55,758 nucleotides of DNA. Source: Paramecium octaurelia. Taxonomy: Eukaryota; Ciliophora; Oligohymenophorea; Peniculida; Parameciidae. Shown one piece after another: positions 35,493 to 47,714 of the stretch. Where the stretch lies: NCBI GenBank assembly GCA_905182995.1, contig CAJJDP010000087.1, forward strand, positions 1 to 55,758. The letters are read 5' to 3'. Under the pieces are notes generated by a model. It saw only the letters and a program-made list of their open reading frames with translations, was not told the DNA's origin and searched no databases. Numbering within the stretch: position 1 is the stretch's first letter; the number at the start of each line of letters is the position of its first letter. The translations under genes and the position numbers were made by a program.

Positions 35493-37931
35493 ATGTTAAA
35501 TCAAAAATGTCTTATGGCAAATTTTATACACTACATGATAGTCTCATATTCAATATATTTCTATTTGATAAGTTCCAACTTACTCAATTTGATAACTTTA
35601 ATTGTTACTACTTCCATTACAATAGTATTTTTGATGCTTCAAATTTTATATAACAAGTTCGTGTTACAAGGAACTATTATATGTCTTCAAATGGATTCGG
35701 TTTGTCTGATTTTGATGAATGTTTCAAATATATCTAGAATACCCTTTTCATAGCTCATCATTTCACAACTTTTAACAAAAGACTTATTTCTTGATTTAAA
35801 GCAAACAAAAAAATCCCCTATTATTATCCTCCAATTAATGGTATCAATATTTTTGATTATTTATTCCTTTATACAAATTGAACTCGACATTGAGCACCCT
35901 TAGTTATTAATCACCTTATGTATATCATTATATTGCTGCACAATATCTCTTAAGCCTCAACAATCTTAACCTAATGTATTATTTACGGAAATAAGCAACA
36001 CGAATAGAGCAGACAATTTGAAATTCAATAAGAATACCTCATAATTTGACTTAGATTAAAATTTCAATTCACCATGTCTAAGAGATGCAGCAATCAATGA
36101 CTCAACTATTTTAGAAACCACTTATCACTGTTTGTAATATTTAAATGAGGGTTTGATCATTTTGGGTATTGATTCCGAGAATAATCACTTTCCATACTCA
36201 ATTAAATACTCTAATAAAGCAACAAAAACTATTTTTGGAAAGGAAATGGATTCTGATATCTTAAATTTATTAGAAAATCTCACAATCTTCACTGGAAATG
36301 ATCACGCAGATGGCTTATAATTTACATCTCAATGTTAAATTAGACCCTCATACAATTGTTTAAAACAAATTGAATTAAAAGACCAATTTACCTCTTAACA
36401 TAAAAATTCAAATTAAGATTCCTTATAAGATTAATTACACAAATATCAATTTAAATAAGTATTGGAAATGCTTTTTAAATAATCTAATTGTGAGTTATTA
36501 ATCGTTTAAGCACATTTGCAATAACGATTTTCAACTCAAACAAATCAACCATAATAAACTTCCTAAACATTTATTAATACTGAGAATTTCTAATTGCTTG
36601 AATTGACATTGAATCTTAGCAAGAACAATATCATCATAATTTGTAGAGATGTTACTCATAGATAAAAAATAAGATATCTAAGAGAATATGATAAATAAAA
36701 GTCTAAGATGCTAGCATTTGTTAGTCATGAATACAGATCACCATTAAATTGTATAATTTAAATGCTTGAATGTGTAATTAATGATCAAGTAATTCAAGAT
36801 AATCAAGATTTGTCTGAGTAATTATAAGTGGCATTAGACAATTCAAGTTACATTCTTAATTTATCCAATGATTTATTGGATTTGGCATAAATTAAAAATG
36901 GCAAATTTAGAATTGTCAAAGTACCTTTTAATTTAGAAACATTGATTTATGAATGTATGAAAATGTTTGAATTGAAGGCTAAATTAAAAAAAGTTTAATT
37001 AAAATTTAATCTTGGTAGTCAAATACCTAAAGTTGTATTTTCTGATAGAAGTAGAATAAAATAAATAATTATTAATTTGCTAAGTAATGCATTCAAATTT
37101 ACTTAAAATGGGTAGATTGTCATCAATGTTCAGAAGATAAATTTAAATATTTTAAGAATAGGAGTTATGGATGAAGGTATTGGAATCTCGGATGAAGATT
37201 AAATGTAATTGTTTAAAGCATTTTCAAAAGTGAATTCAGAAGAAAGCAAGAAATTAAACCAATAAGGAGTAGGCTTAGGTTTAGTGATAAGTAACCAAAT
37301 TGCATAAACCATAGGTTCGACTGGATTGAATCTCGAATCTAGTAACAAAGAAGATAATCACTATTCAAATTTTTATTTTGATCTACCTTTAGAGTAGCCA
37401 TTAAGAAAGAAGGTCTCTAGTTTCAAGATACCTGAAATTTCAATATAAGTTTAAGAAGTAGAGGAAATAGCAAGTTTTAAATAGATACATACTCATATCA
37501 AGGAGGATTGGTCAACATAATAAATATGTTAACATTATTTAATAGTTGATGATGATTGTTTTAACATTTTTGCAATGAAGAGGTTGTTTTAATAATTACA
37601 AAAGAACAATAAATATTTATTTTAGAATGGATTTGATGTTGATTCAGCTTTGTCAGGTTAGGAATGTATTGAGAAAATAAAAAATAAAAAATGCAGTAAT
37701 TCTTGCTAAGGATACAAAATAGTATTTATGGATATAGAGATGCCATTAATGAATGGTTAAGAAGCATCATAGAAAATTCTAAGCATCTATCCTAATTATA
37801 TAATTGTTGGATGTAGTGGATATTCAGATCAATAGGAATATGAAAAATGCATAAGAAGTGGAATGTCTGACTTTTTAGTTAAACCTATAAATGAAATTTA
37901 ATTAATTTAGATAATTAGAAAGTTTCATTGA
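35493..37931 (+). CDS. Membrane hybrid histidine kinase (HisKA-HATPase-receiver)
   Basis: An intronless frame of 812 residues. About five hydrophobic segments occupy the first 150 residues, then a PAS-like region (LNEGLIILGIDSENNHF). The kinase core has an H-box (AFVSHEYRSPLNCI, phospho-acceptor His), an N-box (IIINLLSNAFKFT), and G-boxes (VMDEGIGIS, QQGVGLGLVIS). A C-terminal receiver has the acidic pair (YLIVDDDCFNIFA), the phospho-Asp (VFMDIEMPLMNG) and the conserved Lys (DFLVKPI). It should autophosphorylate on His and pass phosphate to its own receiver at a membrane. Such kinases are numerous in ciliates. The signal is unknown, and the start could lie upstream. Confidence 0.9.
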
Positions 37932-38177
37932 TTTGATTAGTATTATTATTTTGAACGACTTATTGTTACTATAGAATTGTTAATTATTGTTTTAATAATG
38001 TTTATTAATAGATTTTACATAGTTATTTCATGTTTATATATGAAACTACATTAGTAGAATATGTTAAGTATTCTTTAAAGAGTCATTCAAATTAACTTTT
38101 TATCTCTTTTAATTTAAAATTTAGAATTGTGTAATAAACATTTTTCATAATAGTGTTATAATTTAAATTTATATATA

Positions 38178-39805
38178 ATGTTTTATGCTGGCATTGATAA
38201 AAACAAAAATGAATTTTAAATCAAGAATGCTCAACAAGAATAACAAGGAACTCCTGTTTAATCTAATAGAAAAGCATAAGCTTCTGAGTAATCTAAGCCT
38301 GTAAGTGCAAAACCACCAAAAGTGCTAAAGGATGCGGGTTCAAAAGCAATTAATTATCCATAGATTACTCATGATATCTTAGACTAATAAACTGCGAATT
38401 TTATTTTAAAGGATCTTCCAATTGGTATTGAAATATAATAATAAAATTCAAATAGGATAACCATCGCAATAATTTGATGCTGTTGAGGCTTTATTAAATC
38501 AACATAAAATACAAAATTAAAGTCCAATTAGGAGCAGTTAAAAGGATAGTGGAAATTCAAAGGATTTAAATAGTGCAATGGCAAGAAGATTGGCAGATGT
38601 AGAAAAATTAGCATAAAATCAAAAATTAGAATTGAAGGAGAAATACCACATAATTGAGTAATTGAGAGAGAAAGTATAGGAATTAACAGAAATTAATAGA
38701 AAGTTGGGAAGCAGGGATAAATAGGCATATATGAATGAGATTAATAATTTAAAAGAGGAAAATCAGAAGTAATAAAAGAAGATAGAGGATATGGAGAAGT
38801 TCTTATAGAAGTACGGAGTAAAGTGGGTTGGTGATAAGATAAGTGATGAAGATGATAAAAGAATGAAATAGATGGCAGCAGACATGAAATAAATGAAACC
38901 TTTATTTAATTACCATCTACCCAAGGAGATCTCAATAGATGTAATAAAAAGAAGAATTGAGGAGTTGAATTATATAATGGAGAAGGATGGAGCTAATTAA
39001 ATAGTTAAGAATGCCAATGGGATGCATCAATTTTAGAAGATGGAACCATTACCTATTGGCTTTTATAAAAATGGTATTGCTATGAAGGGACATAAGTTTT
39101 TCAGTTATGGTTCAAATGATGCTTATTAAATATTGGCAGATATTCTAGAAGGTTATTTTCCATATTAATTGAAGTAAGTTAATATAAATAATAGATAATA
39201 ATTTCCAAATGGGACACCTTTGAAATTAATTGACAAAACCGAAGAAATTTATGAGGCTAAGGCTGATGACAAAAAGTAATGTGGGTATGAAGACTTGGCA
39301 GAGAAATAATTGAAACCAATGAAAAAGGAGTAGTTTTTAGAAGTATGTAAATATATGTATATTAAAGTAATTGCCTGAATGTGTGATTAAGAATGGAAAG
39401 ATAATTCCAATTAGGTCAGATATTGAAAAAAGACTTTCAGGATAACCAAATTTAAATGCTACATAATAATTGAGATCAGCTGGCTGTAGATAAGATCCAA
39501 TTGACGGAAATTGGATAGTAGACACAGAAGCTTAAAGAAGAGTAGATAATGGGGAAGATTTGGAGGATGTTTGTACTTTGAAATTCAGAACAGAAACAGG
39601 AAAATATAGTTTGATAGCTTTGATGTTTGGTAATCAGAGGATTTGTGATATGTATGAAATGGTATCAGGATTGAAAGAGTATTAAGATAGAAACATTCAA
39701 ATTATATTGAACTTCCCTAGAACAGTATTTTAGAAAGATGATTAAACAACTTTAGAAGAGGCAGGATTGATGCCCAGTGCATAATTATTTTTTAATTTAA
39801 TATGA
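38178..39805 (+). CDS. SEP-UBX domain protein (UBXN11/socius-like)
   Basis: The spliced product is 516 residues (introns of 31, 21 and 25 nt). A Gln-rich head is followed by a coiled coil (EKYHIIEQLREKVQELTEIN). Next comes a SEP domain (PLPIGFYKNGIAMKGHKFF, ILEGYFPYQLK, FPNGTPLKLID) and a C-terminal UBX domain of ubiquitin fold (DVCTLKFRTETGKYSLIAL, ILNFPRTVFQ, TTLEEAGLMPSAQLFFN). The order coil-SEP-UBX is that of UBXN11, a cofactor of the AAA ATPase p97/Cdc48, and such proteins have been tied to cytoskeletal and ciliary functions. The FPR loop that docks on p97 is present. The 21-nt intron is a multiple of three without a stop. Confidence 0.85.
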
Positions 39806-39829
39806 TTATTGATTTGATTTTGATGTTTA

Positions 39830-41542
39830 TCAAATATCTTATTCGTTATTAATAAATGATGGCTACCCAGTACCTGCTAACAATCTCTACCATGAGATGT
39901 TTGATGGCTAAATATAAAAGATATTCATTACTGTAATTCTATTGGCATAATTTCCAGAATTCATTTCATTCAATGGAATCATACATGTCTTATTGCTGAC
40001 ATGACCAACTGCAAATCCAGTGAAGCCAGCCATAGAAGCATGAATTGCATTTTAGGCTAATTGACTGCATAATTTAGAATCTAATGAATTGGCTTTACCA
40101 GCTCTGACCATATATTAAGGATCAATATATTTGACTTCAGCATTTAAGCCTTTTTCTCTGGTGAACTCTAAAATAGCATTCTTCAAGAATAATCCGATGT
40201 CTCCTTACTTGACATTTCCAGAAGCATCTCTACCTTTGTCATTGATCTTGCAATCTCTCAAAGAAGCAGCAGCGCCTTCAGCTACTACTATTACACATGT
40301 TCCTTTATGTTGAAGTCTCTAATACACATATTGTAACAATCCTTTTTCTCCATAGACATCAAATTCAAATTCAGGAACCAAACATATATTTACACTTCTA
40401 AAAGCTAAAGAGGCATTCAATGCCAAAAATCCTGTATGTGAACCCCACAGTCTCACTATTCCAACTGAATATTTTTTAGAATGAGTTTCTTAATAAGCTG
40501 CTTTTAAAGGATTCTAAGCTTCCTTTTAAATGATTAAATAATAATCTTACTTCAATAGCAGTTTCAAATCCAAATGATTTGTCTATGATTGGAATCTCAT
40601 TTTCAATACTTTTAGGTATAACCACAATGCTAATTTTGAGATTTCTGCTTTTTATGATTTCATGCAATTATTCTGCACTCTTCAAACAACCCAATCCACC
40701 AATGAGATATACTTAATTAATTCCATTTTTAGCTAATTCATCTACTATCATTTCGCCATCAAATTTAGATCTGGCTGTTCCCAAATAGCAACCTCCTTAA
40801 TGATGAATAGTCTTCACTATTTTTGGATCTAATTTTATCCAATCATTATTGTAGATTCCGTTGTAACCGTATTTGGCACCAAATATGTTCTATACTTTGT
40901 AATTGTAAAACAAACACATTGTTAATTCTCTGATTATGACATTCAATCCAGGTAGCAATCCACCTACGACTACAATGCCTGCTTTGACTTCATCTGGACT
41001 AAATAATAGGTGTTTTCTTGGACCAGATCTAAGCCACCTCTTTGTTCTTGATAATAAATCATTTGGTCCAAAGTTAGGGTGTTCTAAATTAATGAGATAA
41101 TTTTACAAAGGATATAGCAATCATGATTGACAAAAGCAGTCTCAGGGAGAAAACCTTCACCACCAAACACACTTCTATAATTCGAATTTCCAAGCATGGG
41201 ATTTACATTCAATGGCAATACTTAAAGTTTGAGATCATAAGCAAGATTAGAAACTCTTTCAATCTCACAAGTAATTTCTTCTAAATTTTTTAATTCTTTG
41301 ACTAATTCATTTTCATTTGCATTTTTTGCCATCAACTTGTTAATAGCATGTTTTTTGATGGGTCTTTTAGGAGATGAAGGAGCAGATGCAGTTGCAGACA
41401 TATTCTCTTCAAAAACATGTTGAGCAGTTTCAGAGGACCCTTTTCTCAAAGCATTAAAGGCAGCAGCCCCGATTGTACCCAAGGCTAATGAGGCTAATAA
41501 ATACAAGGGATTGATGGTTTGGGCAAGATTTTTTGATTCCAT
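39830..41542 (-). CDS. Plant-type phosphofructokinase homologue with altered active-site residues
   Basis: The spliced product is 553 residues (introns of 23 and 28 nt). An N-terminal hydrophobic helix ([19 protein letters not shown]) and a polar linker precede a full-length PFK fold of the plant ATP-PFK group: [83 protein letters not shown] and [20 protein letters not shown]. Usual PFKs read GG(D/N)GT, PKTIDND and MGR at three of these sites. Here the base-supplying Asp of TIDND is Glu, the Arg of MGR is Ser, and the GG(D/N)GT loop reads GGLGC. The enzyme may therefore be weak, changed or regulatory. The start is 10 bp from the divergent dynein gene. Confidence 0.85.
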
Positions 41543-41552
41543 TAATTAATAA
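41543..41552. promoter_or_regulatory. 10-bp intergenic region between divergent start codons
   Basis: Only TAATTAATAA separates the phosphofructokinase start (minus, 41542) from the dynein intermediate chain start (plus, 41553). Any promoter and 5' leader of each gene must lie within the other gene's coding sequence, or the leaders must be a few bases long. Confidence 0.55.
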
Positions 41553-44371
41553 ATGTAGTCGATTTCATCTGAGGTACTAAAAGCAGGAGTAACTAAATCT
41601 AACATCCGTTCCAATGTCACAGCTAAGAGGTAGAGTCGATCTGTATAAGTAGACCCAATCAACTGGGGGGAGGCAGAACATAATTGGGTCCTCCATAGAC
41701 TGGGAAGGATACTCAATAATCATCATAAGATAATGTGATAGTGAAGTATAAAGATAGTGTAGTAACACCAAAAGAGTAAGATAGTGATATGAAAATAGAT
41801 TGATTACTAAGAGATTCCTGTAATTGGCTGAACAGTTGAATAGAGAGGAAGAATAGAAACTAAAATAATTACAGAAACCAGCTGATACAAAAGTGAGTGC
41901 GAGTGTTATGGATAGCAATATGAAATCATTCCATCAGAGTGCAGTACTATTAATAAAGTATAACAGGATAAATCATCGAATTCGGATTTGAAAGTTTCAT
42001 CTTCCAACAATCCAGAGAGGAGCAGTTTTATGGAATCCAAATAGTCAGACACATACTCTGATTCAGATTCTAAAAGAGATCAATCTGAATAACAAGAGAA
42101 GAAACCCAAATAGAAGAAAGGTTTGAAAGAGGAGGATTTGGAAGAGAACATCCCTATTAATCTAAGTGAAACTCCAACTCAATGTTTAATGTTTATGTAA
42201 ATTCTTGGTTATTATATGTAGACCATCATCATTTGTGAATAGTGAGTAGGGTAAGAAAACTGGTTAGATTCAGAGAACCCAAAAGTATGAGTAATTCATC
42301 ATTGAGAAAATTGGAAGTGACAATTTTACAAAGAGGTTTGCTTAAACTTTCAATTACATACAAAAACATAAGATTCAGTAATGTAACAAAATTGAGAAGA
42401 ATGACACAGGAGCATTTACAGCTGTTTGGGATTTGTATGATGCTTCAATAACTGACTAATTGAATGAATTCGAAATATTGCAAGAAGAGATCAAGTAAAG
42501 CATTGAAAATGAGTATAAATAATTGAACAAGAACCCCTATTTCTTATTGCCTACAGAATTAGAAGCAATTAAAATACATGCTGAAAGACCTGTTTTAGGC
42601 AAAGAAACATAGGAGAAATCGTAAAGTAAAACCAGAAGTGGAATTGCAACCAATACTAAATAATAACCCATCAATAATTTGAGTGGGGGATTGACTGGAC
42701 AAGGTGGAGACGAGAGAATACAAGACAGTTCATCTAGTCATACCGGTACTAAAGGTGTCACTAATATGGGATCTTAATAAGTGAATATCCAATAACAAGT
42801 TACTAAGAGTCATGGGAAGACAAGCAATCCTTTACCTGAATAATAATAGAAATAATATGAATAAAAATAGGATGAATAGGATATTAAGGAGGAAGAATAC
42901 ATGAAATAATATGTCTAAAAAACAAATTCTCAAATTAGTGAACAAGAACAGATTATTTATTAGAGTCAATAAGTGCAAACTAGTTTGAAATATGTGGAAA
43001 GAATTCTTAATTAGAATCTATATCATAAATAATACATTCAATATAGAAACTATCCGGAAGTCAAATTTGAGAAGATGACCTTGAATGAAGATCCTAAATA
43101 GAGAGGAGGAGCATTCAAAAGGAATTTCCAAAATAAATTAGAGGATGAGGAAGTAGTCGAAAAGAAACAATAAGATCCCATTACATAATTATTTTCGTAT
43201 AAGTGCTAATTAAGTGAACAATGCAAAGTAACTAGTGCTGATTGGAATCCAGTCAATAAAGATTTATTGGCTGTTTCATATGGCAATAGAGAAACCTCGG
43301 ATGGACACATTATGTTTTGGACTTTAAAGAATCCCACGTATCCTGAGCGTATCATAACTTATCCATCCAAGTTTAATTGTTGTAAATTCTCAGAAAGCTA
43401 ACCCAATCTCATTGCTGCTGGAACTGTTGATGGTATTGTAGCTGTATGGGATATCAGAAGAAAGTCTAATAAACCTATTACTGAGAATAAAGAGATGGCT
43501 GGAAAACATAGTGATTCTGTTTGGGAAGTCTAATGGGTTGGAAAAGGAGCTAAAGGAACAGATAAGGGAGAATCACTTGTCAGTATTAGTAGTGATAGTA
43601 GAATTGTTGAATGGTCAATGAAGAAGGGATTGGAATATACTAATTTAATGAATCTCAAAAGAGTTGTTCAATCATCTTAGAAAGAAAACTTATAGGAAGG
43701 AGTCAATTTTAGAATGTCAGCTGGATTTTCCTTTGATTTCTTATAAAGAGAATCAGCCATGTATTTAGCTGCCACTGAAGATGGTACTGTTCATAGATGC
43801 TCAAAATCTTATACAGAATAATATTTAGATAATTATTTTGGTCATTCTGGACCTGTTTATAAGGTTAGATGTAATCCTTTCTTTGGTGATATCTTCTTAA
43901 CTTGTAGTGCAGATTGGTCATGCAAATTATGGAACTGGACTGAGGAATTACCGAAGGCTAATTTCCAAGTATTTATAATTTGAGTTATTAAGCAATAAAA
44001 CTTGTAAGATGAAGTGTTAGACTTTGAATGGTCTCCTCACACTTCAGTATTATTCGCATCAGTTTGCAAGGATGGTAGATTGGAATTATGGGACTTAACC
44101 AAGAATAACATGCTAGACCCATACTTTACCATAATGCCCTAGGATTAATAAATTTGGCCAGCCAAAACTATGGTCAGATTTGCTCACAATAGTCCAGTGC
44201 TTATTACTGGCGATGCTAGAGGTGATATTAATGCTTATAGATTATATGGTAATACGCATTAGTTATGTGTTAGGCTATGAAGATAATGATCCATTATAAG
44301 AGGAAGAGAAATTAAGAAAACTGTTATATCCCAGTGGATATTCAAAGGGATAAAAGGAATAAAAGGATTGA
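41553..44371 (+). CDS. Axonemal outer-arm dynein intermediate chain (DNAI1/IC1-like)
   Basis: The spliced product is 892 residues with six introns (20, 23, 23, 25, 24 and 25 nt). The N-terminal third includes TPKELITKRFLQLAEQLNRE, acidic Ser-rich linkers and the conserved GSDNFTKRFAQTFN followed by AVWDLYDAS, all features of outer-arm intermediate chains. From about residue 560 there is a WD40 propeller: TSADWNPVNKDLLAVSYGN, AAGTVDGIVAVWDIRR, SISSDSRIVEWSM, AATEDGTVHRC, CSADWSCKLWNW, ASVCKDGRLELWDL. It anchors dynein heavy chains to doublet microtubules in cilia. The first intron (GTCCTC...GAAG, 20 nt) has unusual ends but is needed for the frame. Confidence 0.9.
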
Positions 44372-44398
44372 ATGATTGAATGAATTTATATATATAAA

Positions 44399-44695
44399 TC
44401 AGTGTAACTTCACGTGTATACTGGACTTCACATACTTCTTCCGGTTTAGCAATTAGTCTATTTTGATATTCATTTAACCTGATTGCAATATGCTTTATAA
44501 TCTAACTGGAGATCTAGCTGATACACTTAAAGATTAGTTGGGTGGAAAATCATCTTGAATTTTGATAGATTTGAATTATTTCTATTGTCCAAGATGTATT
44601 CTGTGTTCGGTTAGGAAATTGTCATATAATTATGGCAATTATACATGATCAGTAGTATTAGACTTCTTGTGTTGTGATGATGATTTCTTATTCAT
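44399..44695 (-). CDS. Small basic protein (98 aa), unknown function
   Basis: An intronless minus-strand frame begins MNKKSSSQHKKSNTTDHVQL and continues with ordinary composition (LYDNFLTEHRIHLGQQ, IKIQDDFPPNQSLSVSARSP) to TGA at 44399. It fills most of the space between the dynein gene and the TTL-like gene, ending 27 bp from the dynein stop. Several TAA and TAG codons read as Gln. No family is recognised, but the balanced composition suggests a real gene. Confidence 0.5.
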
Positions 44696-44773
44696 TCTGT
44701 CTCTCCCTAGGATCTGAAATAAAGTGACTTTTCTATTTTTATTGAAATTCATTTTAAATCATTATTTTAAGAA

Positions 44774-46212
44774 ATGCGTCCAATTAAATTAGGATTACGA
44801 CTAATTTTCCTTCTCTTGTTGAATTGGACATTACTAATATTCTACTTTGCTTACATTACATAAGATTAAGATTTCAGTATAAATGAGACTAAACTATTCA
44901 TAAATAGCATCTTTGAACATCACATATAAGAATAAAACACACAAGATTAGAGTTAAATTGAAGTCTAAATTGAAATGGGTGGAGAAGAGGAATTCGAATT
45001 TGTAGGTGAGGATGAAAGAGAAATTTAATTTATTGATGATCCAAAAGGAGATCTCATCGCTGTAGGAGATGATGATCTAGACACTAATTATGATTATACA
45101 ATATAAGCCATAAAAGACATCAACCCTATTAAATAAAGCATTCTGGCTACCAATGAACCTATTCGTTAATAAACTTAGCTCAATATCCTTAAGGATAATC
45201 ATTATTGTGAATTGAATAATCTCTACATTATTACTCATCATCAATTACCAATCAATATCATAACGGATTATCCAAATGATAATGTTATCACATTTGCCTT
45301 AGATGCTGCAGGTTAAGATCTACTACCGGATGTAATAATAGAAAGTAATAAATTATATCATCTTCCATTCAATGCCACCATATTCTTTATGGAGAACCTT
45401 AATTTTCATAAGTATTTTGAAATCGGCTCTTAATTTCTATGCAATTTCCAAGCCTACAATCACATCCCTGGAATAGAAGTATTATTCAAAAAATCAACTC
45501 TTTATTAAATTCTTCAGAAAACAGAAGTTCCTATACCAGAAACATTTATCATGAATAGTACATCTTCATTTCCTATATTTAGATATTACATAATGTTAAT
45601 AATATTTTAAGCAATACAAGAATCTGGACGAATCGGAATATTTAATTAAGAATCATATTAAACGATAAGTTTAGTAATAGAGTCTTGATCACAAATACAT
45701 CAGAAGGAAATATCAGGATGGCAAAAATTGTGGGATTGTGATAGATGATCTTATCATATAAAAGAAGGTTGAAAATAGACAAAGGAGATTCTTTGCAATG
45801 ATTTTGATTAGTTTTTTAGATCCATTCTAATATCAGATTTTCGATGGCTTCTATTATAAGATATAGAAAGTAAATATGTTCACAATTAGGGTGTTCCTGT
45901 AGATCATCAAAGATATAATGAGACAATTAGCAAAATGATCACCGATCAAATTGAACAATTTATTCACAATATTCCAATCCTCAAGGATAACAGATTCTTC
46001 TCACTTCTGAGAATGGAGTTTATCGAAGCAGATTAAATCTATCTTATGTCTATAAGTATCATTTAAATTAGCACATAGCTCCAAATATTGACAAAGATCC
46101 ATAGATCAAAGATTACATGACAAGTCTTATAGTTTCTACGTTGTAATTAATTAACTTCCAATAAATCCAAAGAATATCCCTGTATCAGATTGAAAATCAT
46201 TATCAATATTGA
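44774..46212 (+). CDS. Divergent tubulin-tyrosine-ligase-like (ATP-grasp) protein with N-terminal membrane anchor
   Basis: The spliced product is 456 residues (introns of 25, 20 and 23 nt). It begins with a signal or anchor helix (LGLRLIFLLLLNWTLLIFYF) and an acidic stretch. Segments that line up with TTL proteins are NFQAYNHIPGIEVLFKKSTL, a Gly-Ile-rich strand (NCGIVIDDLIIQKKVENR), RRFFAMILISFLDPFQYQIF and a C-terminal Glu/Asn-like strand before SITPNIDKDPQIKDYM. These fit the order of the ATP-grasp fold used by TTL enzymes, which ligate amino acids to tubulin or other proteins. The match is distant and the membrane anchor is unusual for the family. It lies 34 bp before the CEP41 homologue on the same strand. 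Confidence 0.5.
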
Positions 46213-46246
46213 ATATAAGTTAACAGATTATTTAAATTAAACAAAA

Positions 46247-47235
46247 ATGGATAAATTACCAATTGGTTATATCAAAGGCAAGGGAAATGTATACATTCAT
46301 TCTTACACTCATCTAGCCTTTAGATAAGAAGGTGCCCAGAAATAAAAAATATGATTATGTCAAACAAACCCTAAACACTGGACCAACTGTTCGGGATATT
46401 GAAGTTATCAGCAATGCAACAATAGCAAAAAAGAGATCTGAGATATTCAAAAGAATTAAATGTTCCACTTTGCTCAAACTGATTAGTGTAATAATTGCTT
46501 AATTTCTAGGAAGAACCTGCACAAGAATCAATACATAATATCATCGATCAATAAGAATAAGATCAATTGAAATAATTTGATGCTTAAAGTCAATACAGTT
46601 AGAAAACAAGATTCACTGAAGTCTCACAGGTTTCAGCAATTACTTATGCCACTGAATAACTGGGTCTCACCGATTAATCTGAATTTCTTCTCATTGATTT
46701 AAGAGATCAAGACGAATTCTAAATGTATCACATTAAAGAGGCTGTCAATTTTCCTGCTCCTTTACTTCGACAGGATAAGTTAACTCAATAAATGTTTCGA
46801 TTTGTAAGTGTCTTATGATTTATCATTTCTTAGAAAAATCAAGTAGGCAAATTAATCATCATTTATCATTTTGATGAAAAAAATGGCATACCATCAGCAA
46901 CACTCTTTGCAGAAAAAGGCTTTGAGAATGTTTACCTTCTTAGTGGAGGAATAGAAAAGTTTCTCTAAAATTATCCAGAAGCAGTTATCGGAACTAAAGT
47001 ACCCTCATTTCCAAAACCGGAATGTAAATATTAATAAATATATGTAGAGAACCAGAACAAAATTATAAAGAGATCAAATTATAAAGAAGGTGAATCTTAG
47101 ATAAATAAATCAGAAAAAGCTATTAGTGACACGAAATCATAAATTAGTTAAAAATCTAAAATTACTAGATAATCAAGTGCTTAAAGACAGCAATAATAAT
47201 AATAGTAGTAGCATTCATAATTCATAGATAAATGA
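46247..47235 (+). CDS. CEP41: CEP41 homologue (rhodanese-like ciliary/centrosomal protein)
   Basis: The spliced product is 302 residues (introns of 28, 22 and 30 nt). The N-terminal part has the CEP41-type segment NATIAKKRSEIFKRIK. The central rhodanese domain reads SEFLLIDLRDQDEFQMYHIK, EAVNFPAPLLRQDKL, KLIIIYHFDEKNGIPSATLF and GFENVYLLSGGIEKF. The active-site cysteine of true rhodaneses is absent (YHFDEKNG at that position), as in animal CEP41, so the domain is non-catalytic. CEP41 is needed for tubulin glutamylation in cilia. A Gln run near the C-terminus is written with TAA and TAG codons (47188-47211). The 3' half is repeated at 48107-48577 by the assembly join. Confidence 0.82.
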
Positions 47236-47254
47236 TTTTATAAATAAATTAATT

Positions 47255-47714
47255 ATGTTGTAATTATAGGAATCAAATTCTTATTCAGAGATCAAGCTTC
47301 CCTCTATTGATTTACATACTACTCACAGACTTCCTATTAAAATGAACCCTAGTTATAGATTAAAATACACTAATCCAATAAGAGTGCAATACTTAAGATT
47401 TTTAGATCGGAGAAGTTTGGATTAAAAATTGAATGAGCCATTTTGTTTAGAAAGATTTGCTAAAATTAACAATTACTCTTATGAAACCAGCCATGAATAG
47501 TAAGGCAATCTATTGTAACAATTTAAGTGAATTGAAATGCAGAAAACCAAAGAAAAAGACTTAACCTAAAGAGAAAGAAGTATATTAAAAGCCAACTCTA
47601 AGGTATTTTAATCCAGAAGACTCAGTAATCCGTTAAGACGAAATGGATTTTATATTGAATCCAAAGCCTAATAAATCTGTAACGTCAAATAGCAAAGTCT
47701 ATATTTCTGAATGA
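47255..47714 (+). CDS. Small basic protein (143 aa), first copy
   Basis: The spliced product is 143 residues with one 28-nt intron (GTAACAATTTAAG...AATGCAG). It begins MLQLQESNSYSEIKLPSIDL and has a basic middle (LPIKMNPSYRLKYTNPIRVQ, RFLDRRSLDQKLNEPFCLER). The tail is Lys-rich (KPKKKTQPKEKEV) and ends NSKVYISE. No domain is recognised. The short, basic and partly ordered make-up resembles microtubule-associated or basal-body accessory proteins, but this is a guess. It starts 20 bp after CEP41. An identical copy at 48597-49056 is an assembly duplicate. Confidence 0.55.
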
